A DNA stretch of 11,138 nucleotides from Actinobacteria bacterium ATB1 (GTDB taxonomy: Bacteria > Actinomycetota > Acidimicrobiia > UBA2766), in assembly GCA_021404985.1 (NCBI GenBank), contig QWHP01000192.1, forward strand, positions 1 to 11,138. The letters are read 5' to 3'. The notes below the pieces were generated by a model. The model saw nothing but the letters and a program-made list of their open reading frames with translations, was not told the origin of the DNA and searched no databases. The number at the start of each line of letters is the position of its first letter. The stretch's first letter is position 1. Positions 1 through 5,785 of this stretch are shown piece after piece. The translations under genes and the position numbers were made by a program.

Positions 1-80
1 TCGCCCACTGCGAGGCCGATGCGCTTCAATCCGAAGTCGAAGGCGAGCGCGATGCGTACGGGATCAGGCGTGCCCGGCAA
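1..80 (-). CDS. ruvX: RuvX/YqgF Holliday-junction-resolvase-like protein, N-terminal part only
   Basis: Partial gene; the window edge cuts it after about 26 codons. The visible residues IALAFDFGLKRIGLAVG carry the RuvX/YqgF N-terminal signature, in which the Asp of the AFDFG strand is the first metal-binding residue of the RNase H fold. The family acts in 16S rRNA 5'-end processing and is annotated as a putative resolvase. The only start codon after the preceding in-frame stop is a TTG at 80-78, inside the end of yqgE, so the two genes overlap by 17 bases and are probably translationally coupled. A yqgE-ruvX pair is common in gammaproteobacteria. The start is inferred; the family call rests on this short motif plus synteny. 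Confidence 0.8.
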   Translation of the reverse strand, partial: MPGTPDPVRIALAFDFGLKRIGLAVG

Positions 81-648
81 AGGGGGTCATCTTCCCGAGG
101 TCGACGCCGAGTTGGCGCCACACGGCGGGCCAGCGCTCTTCGTAAGGCAGCCCGAACACGATGCCCTCGTCGGCCGGTATCGAGAGCCAGGCGTTTTCAA
201 GCATTTCGCGTTCGAGCTGACCTGATTCCCATCCTGCATAGCCGAGGGCGATGAAGGCGTCCTCCGGGCCCTGGCCGTTCGCCATTGCCGCGAGCACGTC
301 GCGCGAGGTCGTCACCTGGATGAGCCCCGAGACCTGATGGCTCGAATCCCAGTTGCCGCCCGGGCGATGCAGCACGAAACCCCGATCAGTGTGCACCGGG
401 CCACCCCGCAGCACCGGCCGATCGCCGATGCTTTCATCGAGGGGATCGAGTTTCATCTGCGACAGCACATCCGCGAGCTTCATCGGCAGCGGCTTGTTGA
501 CGACGATGCCGAGCGCGCCGCGGTCCGTGCTGTGCTCGCAGATCAACGTGACGGTCTGGGCGAAGTTGGGGTCCGCCAGCGAGGGCATCGCAACCAGCAG
601 TTGATTCGTGAGTGACGACCCGGTGCCCATGCGCAGGAGTATGGGCAC
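64..648 (-). CDS. yqgE: YqgE/AlgH family protein (UPF0301)
   Basis: A 194-residue protein of the YqgE/AlgH family, whose usual length is about 185-190. Family motifs seen are NQLLVAMPSLADPNFAQTV near residues 15-33, a GALGIVVNKP strand near 44-53, GGPVHTDRGFVLH near 82-94, and IALGYAGWESGQLE near 133-146. The molecular function is not established; in Pseudomonas the gene is called algH and was linked to alginate regulation. The longest frame begins with GTG at 648. An ATG at 630, giving MGTGSSLTNQ, is an equally good start, and neither has a clear Shine-Dalgarno sequence. Its 3' end overlaps ruvX, and its upstream neighbour is a tonB-like gene 15 bases away, so all four minus-strand genes may be one operon. 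Confidence 0.93.
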   Translation of the reverse strand: MPILLRMGTGSSLTNQLLVAMPSLADPNFAQTVTLICEHSTDRGALGIVVNKPLPMKLADVLSQMKLDPLDESIGDRPVLRGGPVHTDRGFVLHRPGGNWDSSHQVSGLIQVTTSRDVLAAMANGQGPEDAFIALGYAGWESGQLEREMLENAWLSIPADEGIVFGLPYEERWPAVWRQLGVDLGKMTPFAGHA

Positions 649-663
649 TTGGGCGCCATCGCG

Positions 664-1542
664 CTAGCGTGAATCGGCGGGTGCCGTCACGGTGCCGCGC
701 GCGGTATGACCCTCTGCGAACTCCCAGGCGTAGGCAAAACGCAACACGCGGTAGTTGATCGCGAGCTCGCGCGGAAACGGCTCGAACGGGCTGGCGAGCT
801 TCAGTATCGAGATGGCCGCCGCATCGAGCGCCGGCGAGCCGCTTGAGCGCCGCACGACAGCCGACGCCAGCTGACCATCGGCGCTGATCGCCACTTCCAG
901 CACCGGGCTTGTGGTGCCGGGCGCCTGCCGTGCCGCGGCAGGGTAGTTCAGCGTGCCGAGGCGCTCGACCTTGCGACGCCAGGCGTCGAGGTATGGCGCG
1001 AGGCTCGATTCCCGCGTGTCGGGCGTGATCCAGAGCTCTGCGCGCTTCTTGCCGGCAAGTTCGCTCGAGTCGGCGTCTTCGCCGGTCACGGCATCCGGAG
1101 CCTCGGTGGGCAGCGGAGCGGGCGCAGATTTCGGCTGCTGCCGCAGTGCCTGCTCCGTTCCGAGATAACGCATGGTGCCGGAATGCGCGTTCGCAGTCAG
1201 GACGCGCTCCTCTGCATCCGGGCGTTCCACCGTCCGCAGGTCAGGTTGCGGAGTGCCTGCGCGCGCCTGGCTGCGTGGCGTGCGGGCGCTTGCAGACGTG
1301 CCCGAGCCGAGCTGGGTGCGCTGTGCGAGGTAGGTGGCGTCGTCGTTGCGGTCAGCCTCCGGCACTTCGTCCGACACGAGCAGGACCTGCAGGCCGGGAG
1401 CAGCGCCACTGCCGCTCGCCGCGCCGAAGGTGATGCCGAGGATGACGACGCCATGGAAGAGGGCCGCGAGAAATGCGGTGGTCACCAGCCGGTCGCGAAC
1501 CGGGGCGATGCCTTCCTTCACTGCCAGTGCTGCGCCAGCCAC
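664..1542 (-). CDS. tonB: TonB family energy transducer (TonB3-like)
   Basis: A 292-residue inner-membrane protein. One N-terminal membrane segment lies near residues 20-40 (LVTTAFLAALFHGVVILGIT), followed by a long low-complexity periplasmic linker and a C-terminal TonB domain near 195-275. In that domain YPAAAR, the ADGQL turn, SSGSPALDAAA and FEPFPREL are family landmarks. TonB couples the ExbBD proton channel to outer-membrane receptors; the TonB3 paralogue in Pseudomonas was linked to twitching motility. His30 occupies the position of the conserved membrane His (His20 of E. coli), but the usual Ser four residues before it is Ala26 here. The linker lacks a long Glu-Pro/Lys-Pro region. No exbB or exbD is visible. 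The start is GTG, 7 bases after the gshB stop, with no obvious ribosome binding site. Confidence 0.85.
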   Translation of the reverse strand: MAGAALAVKEGIAPVRDRLVTTAFLAALFHGVVILGITFGAASGSGAAPGLQVLLVSDEVPEADRNDDATYLAQRTQLGSGTSASARTPRSQARAGTPQPDLRTVERPDAEERVLTANAHSGTMRYLGTEQALRQQPKSAPAPLPTEAPDAVTGEDADSSELAGKKRAELWITPDTRESSLAPYLDAWRRKVERLGTLNYPAAARQAPGTTSPVLEVAISADGQLASAVVRRSSGSPALDAAAISILKLASPFEPFPRELAINYRVLRFAYAWEFAEGHTARGTVTAPADSR

Positions 1543-1548
1543 GCGCGG

Positions 1549-1554
1549 ATTATA
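1549..1554 (-). promoter_or_regulatory. Candidate -10 box overlapping the gshB stop codon, ahead of tonB
   Basis: The minus strand reads exactly TATAAT, with the gshB TAA stop inside it. It ends 6 bases before the GTG of the tonB-like gene, which would place transcription at or almost at the start codon and give a leaderless or nearly leaderless message. No good -35 hexamer is seen 17 bases upstream. A perfect box in such GC-rich DNA is notable, but coincidence with the stop codon is possible. Confidence 0.3.
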
Positions 1555-2503
1555 GGCGCCGCTCGATCGCGTCCATGAGAACTGCGCCGATATTCAGGCC
1601 GAACTGCTGGTCGAGCTCGCGAATACCCGTCGGACTCGTCACGTTGATCTCGGTGACAAAGCCGCCGATCACATCGAGACCGACAAACAGCATGCCCAGC
1701 GCGGCGAGCTTCGGGCCGATCTCGGCGGCAAGCCAGCGGTCGCGGTCGTTGAGCGGCCGACCCTGGCCGCGGGCGCCGGCCGCGAGGTTGCCCCGATGGT
1801 CGTGCGCGTCAGGGATGCGCGCAAGTGCGAAGGGAATCGGCTCGCCATCGACCAGCAGCACGCGTGAATCGCCGGTTGCGACGATTTCGGGCAGGTAGCG
1901 CTGCACGATCGCGAAGCGGCTGCCGTAGTCCGTGAGGGTCTCGAAGATCACGTTTGCGTTCTTGTCACCGGATTCGATCACGAAAATCGAGCGCCCGCCC
2001 ATGCCGTGCAGTGGCTTTGCGACGATCTTGCCGTGCCCGACCAGAAATTTCCCCATCTGGTCCATGTCGCGCGTAATGAGCGTTGGCGCACAGCATTGGG
2101 GGAACCACGCCGTGTACACCTTCTCATTCATGTCGCGCAGCCCCCGGGGCCGGTTGACCACCAGCGCGCCGGCCATTTCGGCCCGCTCGAGGATGTATGA
2201 GGTGTAGATGTACTCGGTGTCGAAGGGGGGATCCTTGCGCATGAGGATGCAGTCGAGATCGCCGAGCGCGAGATCGCGGGTCTCGCCGAATGTGAACCAG
2301 TTCACGGGATCGGCGCGTACCGTGAGCGACCGTGCGCGGCCCCGGGCGACCCCGTCGCGCAGCGAGAGGTCGGCTTGCTCCAGGTACCAGAGCCGCCAGC
2401 CGCGGCTCGCGGCCGCCAGCAGCATCGCCAGAGTCGAGTCTTTTGCGTACTTGATGCCGGCGATGGGGTCCATCACGACGGCGAGGTCTCGCACCACGGT
2501 CAT
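1550..2503 (-). CDS. gshB: Glutathione synthetase
   Basis: A 317-residue ATP-grasp enzyme (E. coli GshB has 316) that joins gamma-glutamylcysteine and glycine using ATP, the last step of glutathione synthesis in the cytoplasm. Visible motifs, counted from the chosen start, are MDPIAGIKYAKDST near 11-24, LMRKDPPFDTEYIYTSYIL near 87-105, the glycine-rich ATP-binding loop KPLHGMGGRSIF at 163-174, and the C-terminal metal/substrate segment EINVTSPTGIREL near 285-297. The frame stays open further upstream, but the ATG at 2503 is preceded by a strong AAGGAG six bases away and gives the family length. Glutathione is typical of proteobacteria and cyanobacteria and rare in actinobacteria, which supports the proteobacterial origin of this half. 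It is divergent from pilG, as in Pseudomonas. Confidence 0.96.
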   Translation of the reverse strand: MTVVRDLAVVMDPIAGIKYAKDSTLAMLLAAASRGWRLWYLEQADLSLRDGVARGRARSLTVRADPVNWFTFGETRDLALGDLDCILMRKDPPFDTEYIYTSYILERAEMAGALVVNRPRGLRDMNEKVYTAWFPQCCAPTLITRDMDQMGKFLVGHGKIVAKPLHGMGGRSIFVIESGDKNANVIFETLTDYGSRFAIVQRYLPEIVATGDSRVLLVDGEPIPFALARIPDAHDHRGNLAAGARGQGRPLNDRDRWLAAEIGPKLAALGMLFVGLDVIGGFVTEINVTSPTGIRELDQQFGLNIGAVLMDAIERRL

Positions 2504-2637
2504 CCAGGGCTCCTTGTCGCCCGCGGCTTGCCGGAAACGTGACGCGACCGGCATGGCGGGGGGTATACCGATATGTTAAAACGCGCGGCAGATCAGCGGT
2601 CGATTCTGCGCGAAAACGCGCCGGGAGTAGTGCTCAA
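2504..2637. promoter_or_regulatory. gshB-pilG divergent intergenic region with leader hairpin and short repeats
   Basis: This 134-base gap must hold the pilG promoter. A small A/T-rich patch at 2564-2581 contains the palindrome GGTATACC (2562-2569) and TATGTT (2572-2577), either of which could serve as a -10 box; no convincing -35 is visible. AAAACGCGC occurs twice in direct orientation, at 2578-2586 and 2613-2621. The second copy forms the loop and right arm of a perfect hairpin, GCGCG-AAAA-CGCGC at 2608-2621. That hairpin ends one base before the pilG ribosome binding site GGGAG (2623-2627), so it could modulate ribosome access. The promoter call is weak; the hairpin and repeats are read directly. 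Confidence 0.35.
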
Positions 2638-3030
2638 GTGAATGGCGCCAATTCGAAGCTCGGGGGCTTGAAGGTGCTCGTCATCGATGACAGCAAGACC
2701 ATCCGCCGCACGGCCGAGACCCTGCTGACGAAGGAGGGTTGCGAGGTCTACACCGCCATCGACGGCTTCGACGCCCTCGCGAAGATTGCCGACCATCAGC
2801 CCGACATCGTCTTCGTCGACATCATGATGCCGCGGCTCGATGGCTACCAGACCTGCTCGCTGATCAAGCACAACAAGGTTTACAAGTCGATCCCGGTGAT
2901 CATGCTGTCCTCGAAGGACGGGCTCTTCGACCGCGCCCGGGGCCGCATCGTCGGCTCCGAGCACTATCTCACCAAGCCCTTCACGAAGGACGAACTGCTG
3001 GCTGCAATCGAGTCGCATGTCGGGAGATGA
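2638..3030 (+). CDS. pilG: Twitching motility response regulator PilG (CheY-like)
   Basis: A stand-alone 130-residue receiver domain (P. aeruginosa PilG is 135). Counted from the GTG start, the acidic pocket is Asp17-Asp18 (VLVIDDSKTIRRTAETLL), the phosphoacceptor Asp61 is in FVDIMMPRLDGYQTC, the switch Ser lies in IMLSSKDG and Lys113 in YLTKPF. These strings match PilG, not a generic CheY. PilG is phosphorylated by the ChpA histidine kinase and promotes type IV pilus extension and cAMP signalling. The GTG at 2638 is chosen because GGGAG lies 10 bases upstream and the length fits; the in-frame extension upstream has no PilG similarity. It is followed five bases later by pilH. Confidence 0.96.
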   Translation: MNGANSKLGGLKVLVIDDSKTIRRTAETLLTKEGCEVYTAIDGFDALAKIADHQPDIVFVDIMMPRLDGYQTCSLIKHNKVYKSIPVIMLSSKDGLFDRARGRIVGSEHYLTKPFTKDELLAAIESHVGR

Positions 3031-3035
3031 TTGTG

Positions 3036-3401
3036 ATGGCGCTCATACTGATCGTGGACGATTCGCCGACCGAAGTGCACGTCTTCCAGAAAGCGCTCGA
3101 GCGGCATGGCTACAAGACCGCCACCGCCACCGACGGAGTCGAGGCGGTGCGCATGGCAAAGGAGATCCGCCCCGATCTCATCTTCATGGACATCGTCATG
3201 CCGAACATGAACGGCTACCAGGCGACCCGCGCGCTCTCGAACGATCCGCACACGCGCACGATTCCGATCGTGATGGTGACCTCCAAGGGGCAGGAGACCG
3301 ACAAGATCTGGGGGCTGCGGCAGGGCGCTGTCGACTACATGGTCAAGCCCGTGTCGCCCGACCAGCTCGTCGCGAAGGCGCAGGCGACGCTTGCAGCCTG
3401 A
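3036..3401 (+). CDS. pilH: Twitching motility response regulator PilH (CheY-like)
   Basis: A 121-residue receiver protein, the same length as P. aeruginosa PilH. It has Asp8-Asp9 in LIVDDSPTE, the phosphoacceptor Asp52 in FMDIVMPNMNGYQATR, Thr82/Ser83 in VMVTSKG, and Lys104 in YMVKPV. The stretch GQETDKIWGLRQGA is diagnostic for PilH. PilH is the second output of the Pil-Chp system and is thought to act as a phosphate sink or to favour pilus retraction opposite PilG. The ATG at 3036 starts the MALILIVDD sequence that matches the family, with a GGGAG nine bases upstream inside the end of pilG. An ATG at 3027 overlapping the pilG stop is an alternative that adds three residues. It is co-transcribed with pilG. 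Confidence 0.96.
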   Translation: MALILIVDDSPTEVHVFQKALERHGYKTATATDGVEAVRMAKEIRPDLIFMDIVMPNMNGYQATRALSNDPHTRTIPIVMVTSKGQETDKIWGLRQGAVDYMVKPVSPDQLVAKAQATLAA

Positions 3402-3403
3402 CA

Positions 3404-3466
3404 TGACTGACGCAGTCTCACTCAGGAGCCTGCGCGACCGGCCCTACGAGCTGCTGTCGGAGCTCG
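3404..3466 (+). pseudogene. pilI: Probable pilI 5' end, cut at the contig join
   Basis: Two bases after the pilH stop an ATG opens a frame reading MTDAVSLRSLRDRPYELLSE. This position and a short leader of the form PYELLSEL fit the N-terminus of PilI, the CheW-like adaptor that follows pilH in Pil-Chp operons. No CheW domain follows: from about codon 20 the sequence becomes the C-terminal end of an unrelated actinobacterial regulator. The fragment is therefore a truncated pilI whose remainder is missing. Identification rests on operon position and a short leader, so it is likely but not proven. The end coordinate is approximate. Confidence 0.55.
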
Positions 3467-3490
3467 TCGAGCAGACTGTCGCCCCTCTCG
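3450..3490. other. Join between proteobacterial and actinobacterial DNA
   Basis: To the left lies a typical gammaproteobacterial gshB-pilG-pilH-pilI locus. To the right, with no intervening sequence, is the C-terminal end of a PucR/CdaR-type regulator and then an actinobacterial ribosomal operon. Two genes are each cut at the same point, and the fused frame stays open by chance. No insertion sequence, integrase, tRNA or target duplication is visible. The short string GAGCTCGTCGAG, high-GC and easily shared by both genomes, sits in the transition and may have served as the overlap. I read this as an assembly or cloning chimera. The exact base cannot be set by eye. Confidence 0.75.
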
Positions 3491-3717
3491 CAGAGTACGA
3501 CCACACGAAGGGAACCGACCTCACACTCACCTTGGAGACCTACCTCGAGGAGAACGCCAGCCCGACGCGAGCCGCCGCGGCGTTGCACACCCATCCCCAG
3601 ACCGTCCGCTACCGGCTCTCGCGCATCGAGGACATCACGGGCCTCCGCATGGACACGGCCGAGGGCAGGCTCCGACTCCTCCTCGGATTGAGGGCCCGTC
3701 GCCTCCTTCGCCAGTGA
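3467..3717 (+). pseudogene. PucR/CdaR-type transcriptional regulator, C-terminal HTH part only
   Basis: About 82 codons that match the extreme C-terminus of PucR/CdaR-like regulators (HTH_30 family). The run LAEYDHTKGTDLTLTLETYL is the helical lead-in, HTHPQTVRYRLSRIEDITG is the DNA-recognition helix-turn-helix, and RLRLLLGLRARRLL closes the domain. Full proteins are usually 350-600 residues, so the sensory N-terminal part is missing. The frame is continuous with the ATG at 3404, but those first codons look like pilI and belong to the other genome, so the 104-residue hybrid is not a real gene. The target and effector cannot be inferred. The family call is good from the HTH; the truncation is explained by the join. 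Confidence 0.75.
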
Positions 3718-3751
3718 CGACCGGAACGACCGGTGACGACCAGAGACGACC
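3717..3751 (+). repeat. Four phased ACGACC direct repeats after the regulator stop
   Basis: ACGACC begins at 3717, 3726, 3736 and 3746, so the copies are 9, 10 and 10 bases apart, about one helical turn, and all would lie on one DNA face. ACCGG-AACGA-CCGGT (3720-3734) is a small inverted repeat within the array. The first copy overlaps the TGA stop of the PucR-like gene. Such spacing is typical of arrayed operator sites, but no binding protein can be named. Confidence 0.5.
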
Positions 3752-3905
3752 GTGATGCATTTCGCCGAATTTGTCGTGCGGACTCGTCTGATGGGGGCGA
3801 AATAGGGCTTCCGGGCAGTTAGTCTTGCGTGATCATATGAATATGCTTGCTGAGATTTCACACTTTGTGCAGTGATTCACAATGCCTTCCCGGCGTATTG
3901 TTTTC
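3752..3905 (+). promoter_or_regulatory. A/T-richer gene-free stretch, probable promoter region of the secreted-protein gene
   Basis: No coding signal is seen. Relative to its surroundings the part at about 3,825-3,905 is rich in A and T (for example GATCATATGAATATGC and TATTGTTTT). It contains the small inverted repeat CACA-CTT-TGTG and two TTCACA motifs. It is the most promoter-like DNA between the PucR-like fragment and the secreted protein, which would then have a leader of roughly 300 bases. I find no -35/-10 pair with good spacing, so the start site is not assigned. Confidence 0.3.
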
Positions 3906-4077
3906 GGAGTTCGCACTGCGGTGCCTCCTCAGCGCAGCGCACAACACGGCCGGGCGGATTCCCTCCCCCACGTGACCCAATCCGGCCGTTCAACATAGCG
4001 AGGCCCTTCGGGGCCCGACCATGATGGGGCCGGAGTCCCCCCGCACCGGCCCCGGATTCCTCTCCCCCGAGGAATCC
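3906..4077 (+). ncRNA. Candidate structured leader RNA: five consecutive hairpins
   Basis: Perfect or near-perfect stems follow one another. (1) GGAG/CTCC plus GCAC/GTGC at 3906-3928 with a TTC bulge. (2) CGGCC...GGATT paired with AATCC-GGCCG at 3947-3988 with a GGGC bulge. (3) GGCCC-TTCG-GGGCC at 4002-4015, a UUCG tetraloop. (4) GGGGCCGG/CCGGCCCC at 4026-4053, eight pairs. (5) GGATTCCTC/GAGGAATCC at 4054-4077, nine pairs, starting directly after stem 4. GGATTCC occurs twice (3956-3962 and 4054-4060) and could pair with AATCC at 3979 or GGAATCC at 4071, so alternative folds are possible. The array precedes the secreted-protein gene. It does not match any riboswitch consensus I can recall, including the c-di-AMP and c-di-GMP classes. 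Confidence 0.45.
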
Positions 4078-4082
4078 TTCTC

Positions 4083-4131
4083 AACGACGGAGACCCGTTC
4101 CGGACCCCCCGCCGGAACGGGTTTCGTCGTT
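4083..4131 (+). terminator. Large terminator-like or attenuator hairpin
   Basis: The outer stem is AACGACG (4083-4089) with CGTCGTT (4125-4131). The inner stem is eleven perfect pairs, ACCCGTTCCGG (4093-4103) with CCGGAACGGGT (4112-4122), with an eight-base loop. The tail is only weakly T-rich, as is common in actinobacteria. It lies 50 bases ahead of the secreted-protein start and after the hairpin series. It could end the transcript of the PucR-like gene or act as an attenuator for the downstream gene. Confidence 0.55.
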
Positions 4132-4181
4132 CTGGGCTTCGCGCCGATAACCCATGTGAGGGACGAACCGAGAGGTATCAC

Positions 4182-5225
4182 ATGGGGTTCGAGGGGAACC
4201 GATGGCGTGCGGCGTTCACGGTTTCGTCGGTTGTTCTCACCTCCATGCTCACCCTCATGGCCGGCGGGCAGGCGGAGGCGACGACGCCCTCGTCGCCAGC
4301 GGACGTCTCCGCCCAGGGGGGGAGCCCGAACGTACGCATCCCCGTTTGCCTCACACGGCGGAGATGCACCCCCCCGGCCACAGGCCCGACTCTCGGGCCC
4401 TGCCCGGTGCTCCCGGCGGACAATCCCTGGAACACAGACGTTTCCTCTTATCCGGCCCACCCGAACTCGGCGAACTTCATCGCATCCATCGGCACCGGTC
4501 GTCGGCTCCACCCCGACTTCGGCGGCGACGGCGCGTACGGGATCCCCTTCACGACCGTCGGGTCCGACCAACCGAAGGTCCCCATCGACTTCACCCACTA
4601 TCCGGCAGAAAGCGACCCTGGGCCATACCCCTTCCCCCCGGATGCACCCGTAGAGGGTGGGTCCGACGGCACTGGGGACAGACACGTCGTGGTCGTCGAT
4701 GCGGACAACTGCATGCTCTACGAGACCTATCTCTCCTACTACGTCGGTCCGGGATGGGACGTCGCCAACGGGGCGGTGTGGGATCTCCGTTCGAACACCC
4801 TCCGTCCGCTCGGCTGGACGAGCGCGGATGCCGCAGGACTTCCCATCTTCCCCGGGCTCGTCCGCTACGACGAGGTCGCTTCGGGGGAGGTTCGCCACGC
4901 CATCCGCTTCACGGTTTCGCGCACTCAGAGGGGATACATCCTGCCCGCAACGCACTTCGCTTCCTCGTCGACCGACCCGAACCGTCCCCCCATGGGGCTG
5001 CGTGTGCGCATGCGGGCGGACTATGACATCTCGTGGATGGCAGGCCAGGCCCGCGTGATTGCCGAAGCGATGAAGCGCTACGGAATGATCGTCGCCGACA
5101 ACGGATCCGACTGGTATTTCACAGGTGCGACAGATCCGCGCTGGGACGACGAGGACCTGAACCAGCTCAAGCTCGTGCCGGGTTCCGCTTTCGAAGCCGT
5201 GTACACCGGCGACGTGCTCTCCTGA
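4182..5225 (+). CDS. Secreted protein of unknown function, conserved in environmental bacteria
   Basis: A 347-residue protein with a signal peptide: basic MGFEGNRWR, a hydrophobic core near residues 11-28, and a likely cleavage after AEA (31-33). A Pro/Ser/Thr linker leads to a mature domain starting near 74 with CPVLPADNPWNTDVS. Further landmarks are HPDFGG (110-115), DRHVVVVD (166-173), DLRSNTLRPLGWTSADAAG (201-219), PGLVRYDEV (224-232), HFASSSTDP (258-266), YGMIVADNGS (300-309) and DPRWDD (318-323). I recognise these as a family of exported hypothetical proteins seen in Actinobacteria, Acidobacteria and Chloroflexi, without a known reaction. The conserved His, Asp and Arg residues suggest an enzyme or sugar-binding fold. 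AGAGG lies six bases before the ATG. It converges with a hemerythrin-like gene 26 bases away. Confidence 0.8.
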   Translation: MGFEGNRWRAAFTVSSVVLTSMLTLMAGGQAEATTPSSPADVSAQGGSPNVRIPVCLTRRRCTPPATGPTLGPCPVLPADNPWNTDVSSYPAHPNSANFIASIGTGRRLHPDFGGDGAYGIPFTTVGSDQPKVPIDFTHYPAESDPGPYPFPPDAPVEGGSDGTGDRHVVVVDADNCMLYETYLSYYVGPGWDVANGAVWDLRSNTLRPLGWTSADAAGLPIFPGLVRYDEVASGEVRHAIRFTVSRTQRGYILPATHFASSSTDPNRPPMGLRVRMRADYDISWMAGQARVIAEAMKRYGMIVADNGSDWYFTGATDPRWDDEDLNQLKLVPGSAFEAVYTGDVLS

Positions 5226-5251
5226 CCCGGTGTCCCTCCGGCTGTCCTTCC

Positions 5252-5707
5252 TCACTCACCGCCGATGTCGACCGAGTACGCGTCGTAGACAGCGTCCGCG
5301 CCGCGCTGACGGTGACGGGCCAGAAGACCGAGGAGTTCGGTCCCCTTGACCCGGACTGCCTCCGGATCGACCTTCGGGTCGGCGAGATCCGACAAGAGCC
5401 CGATCAGGGCCTGGTCGATGTCCTTGTGGTCCTGCTCGAGCCGTCGCACCTTCGCCTGCACCCGTGGGGCATCGAGGAGAATCGCGCCGAAGAGACCGTC
5501 GTGGCCTTCGGTCACCTCGCAGTGGGCGTCGAAGGCATCCTTCAGCCGGCGGAGAGGCTTGGAAACGGAACCGCACCAACCCGAGACGTCGGCACCGATC
5601 GGCGATGCCAAGGCACCTTCGACGTCCACCATGACTTCGAAGAGGTCTTCCCTGACGTCACGTGCGCGTTCGAGCGACGCTGGTGGTCTGTCGGGTACGT
5701 CGGCCAT
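5252..5707 (-). CDS. Small hemerythrin-like helical protein
   Basis: A 151-residue, mostly helical, acidic protein without signal peptide or membrane segment. His and acidic residues sit at hemerythrin-like intervals: His62 and Glu66 in AHCEVTEGHD (with His69), His94 in LEQDHKDIDQAL, and His132 with Asp138 in LARHRQRGADAVYDAY. This resembles a four-helix diiron protein of the HHE type that could bind oxygen, nitric oxide or iron. The spacing of the last ligands is not the canonical HxxxxD/E, so the assignment is tentative. The ATG at 5707 has GGAG five bases upstream. It lies 78 bases downstream of truA on the same strand and may be an extra gene of the ribosomal transcript. A second, clearer hemerythrin lies at 9864. 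Confidence 0.55.
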   Translation of the reverse strand: MADVPDRPPASLERARDVREDLFEVMVDVEGALASPIGADVSGWCGSVSKPLRRLKDAFDAHCEVTEGHDGLFGAILLDAPRVQAKVRRLEQDHKDIDQALIGLLSDLADPKVDPEAVRVKGTELLGLLARHRQRGADAVYDAYSVDIGGE

Positions 5708-5785
5708 GGCTCTCCAATCGGGGGTGCTGCGGTCGAATGCCGGGATGTCGAGTCCAAACCATCCTGACCAGGCGATCGCCCGCCG

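Noticed and set aside
3400..3500. Horizontal transfer of a ribosomal operon into a gammaproteobacterium
   Set aside because: No mobile element, repeat or tRNA is at the border, and both genes at the border are cut without scar. Transfer of a whole essential ribosomal and polymerase cluster is far less likely than a chimeric sequence.
3404..3717. A complete 104-residue small PucR-type regulator
   Set aside because: Its first 20 codons fit a pilI start right after pilH, while the remainder is only the C-terminal HTH of a much longer protein family. It is the product of the join.
3890..4140. A c-di-AMP (ydaO), c-di-GMP or other known riboswitch
   Set aside because: I compared the sequence with the consensus blocks I remember and did not find them, so only a generic structured leader is reported.
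3990..5255. A 421-codon minus-strand open frame opposite the secreted-protein gene
   Set aside because: It is Arg/Gly/Val-rich with no recognisable motif and mirrors the codon positions of the plus-strand gene, whose signal peptide and family motifs are clear. Long antisense frames are common in GC-rich DNA.
5771..5780. Palindrome GGCGATCGCC between truA and the hemerythrin-like gene
   Set aside because: A single ten-base palindrome in GC-rich DNA without other copies or context is not enough for a site.
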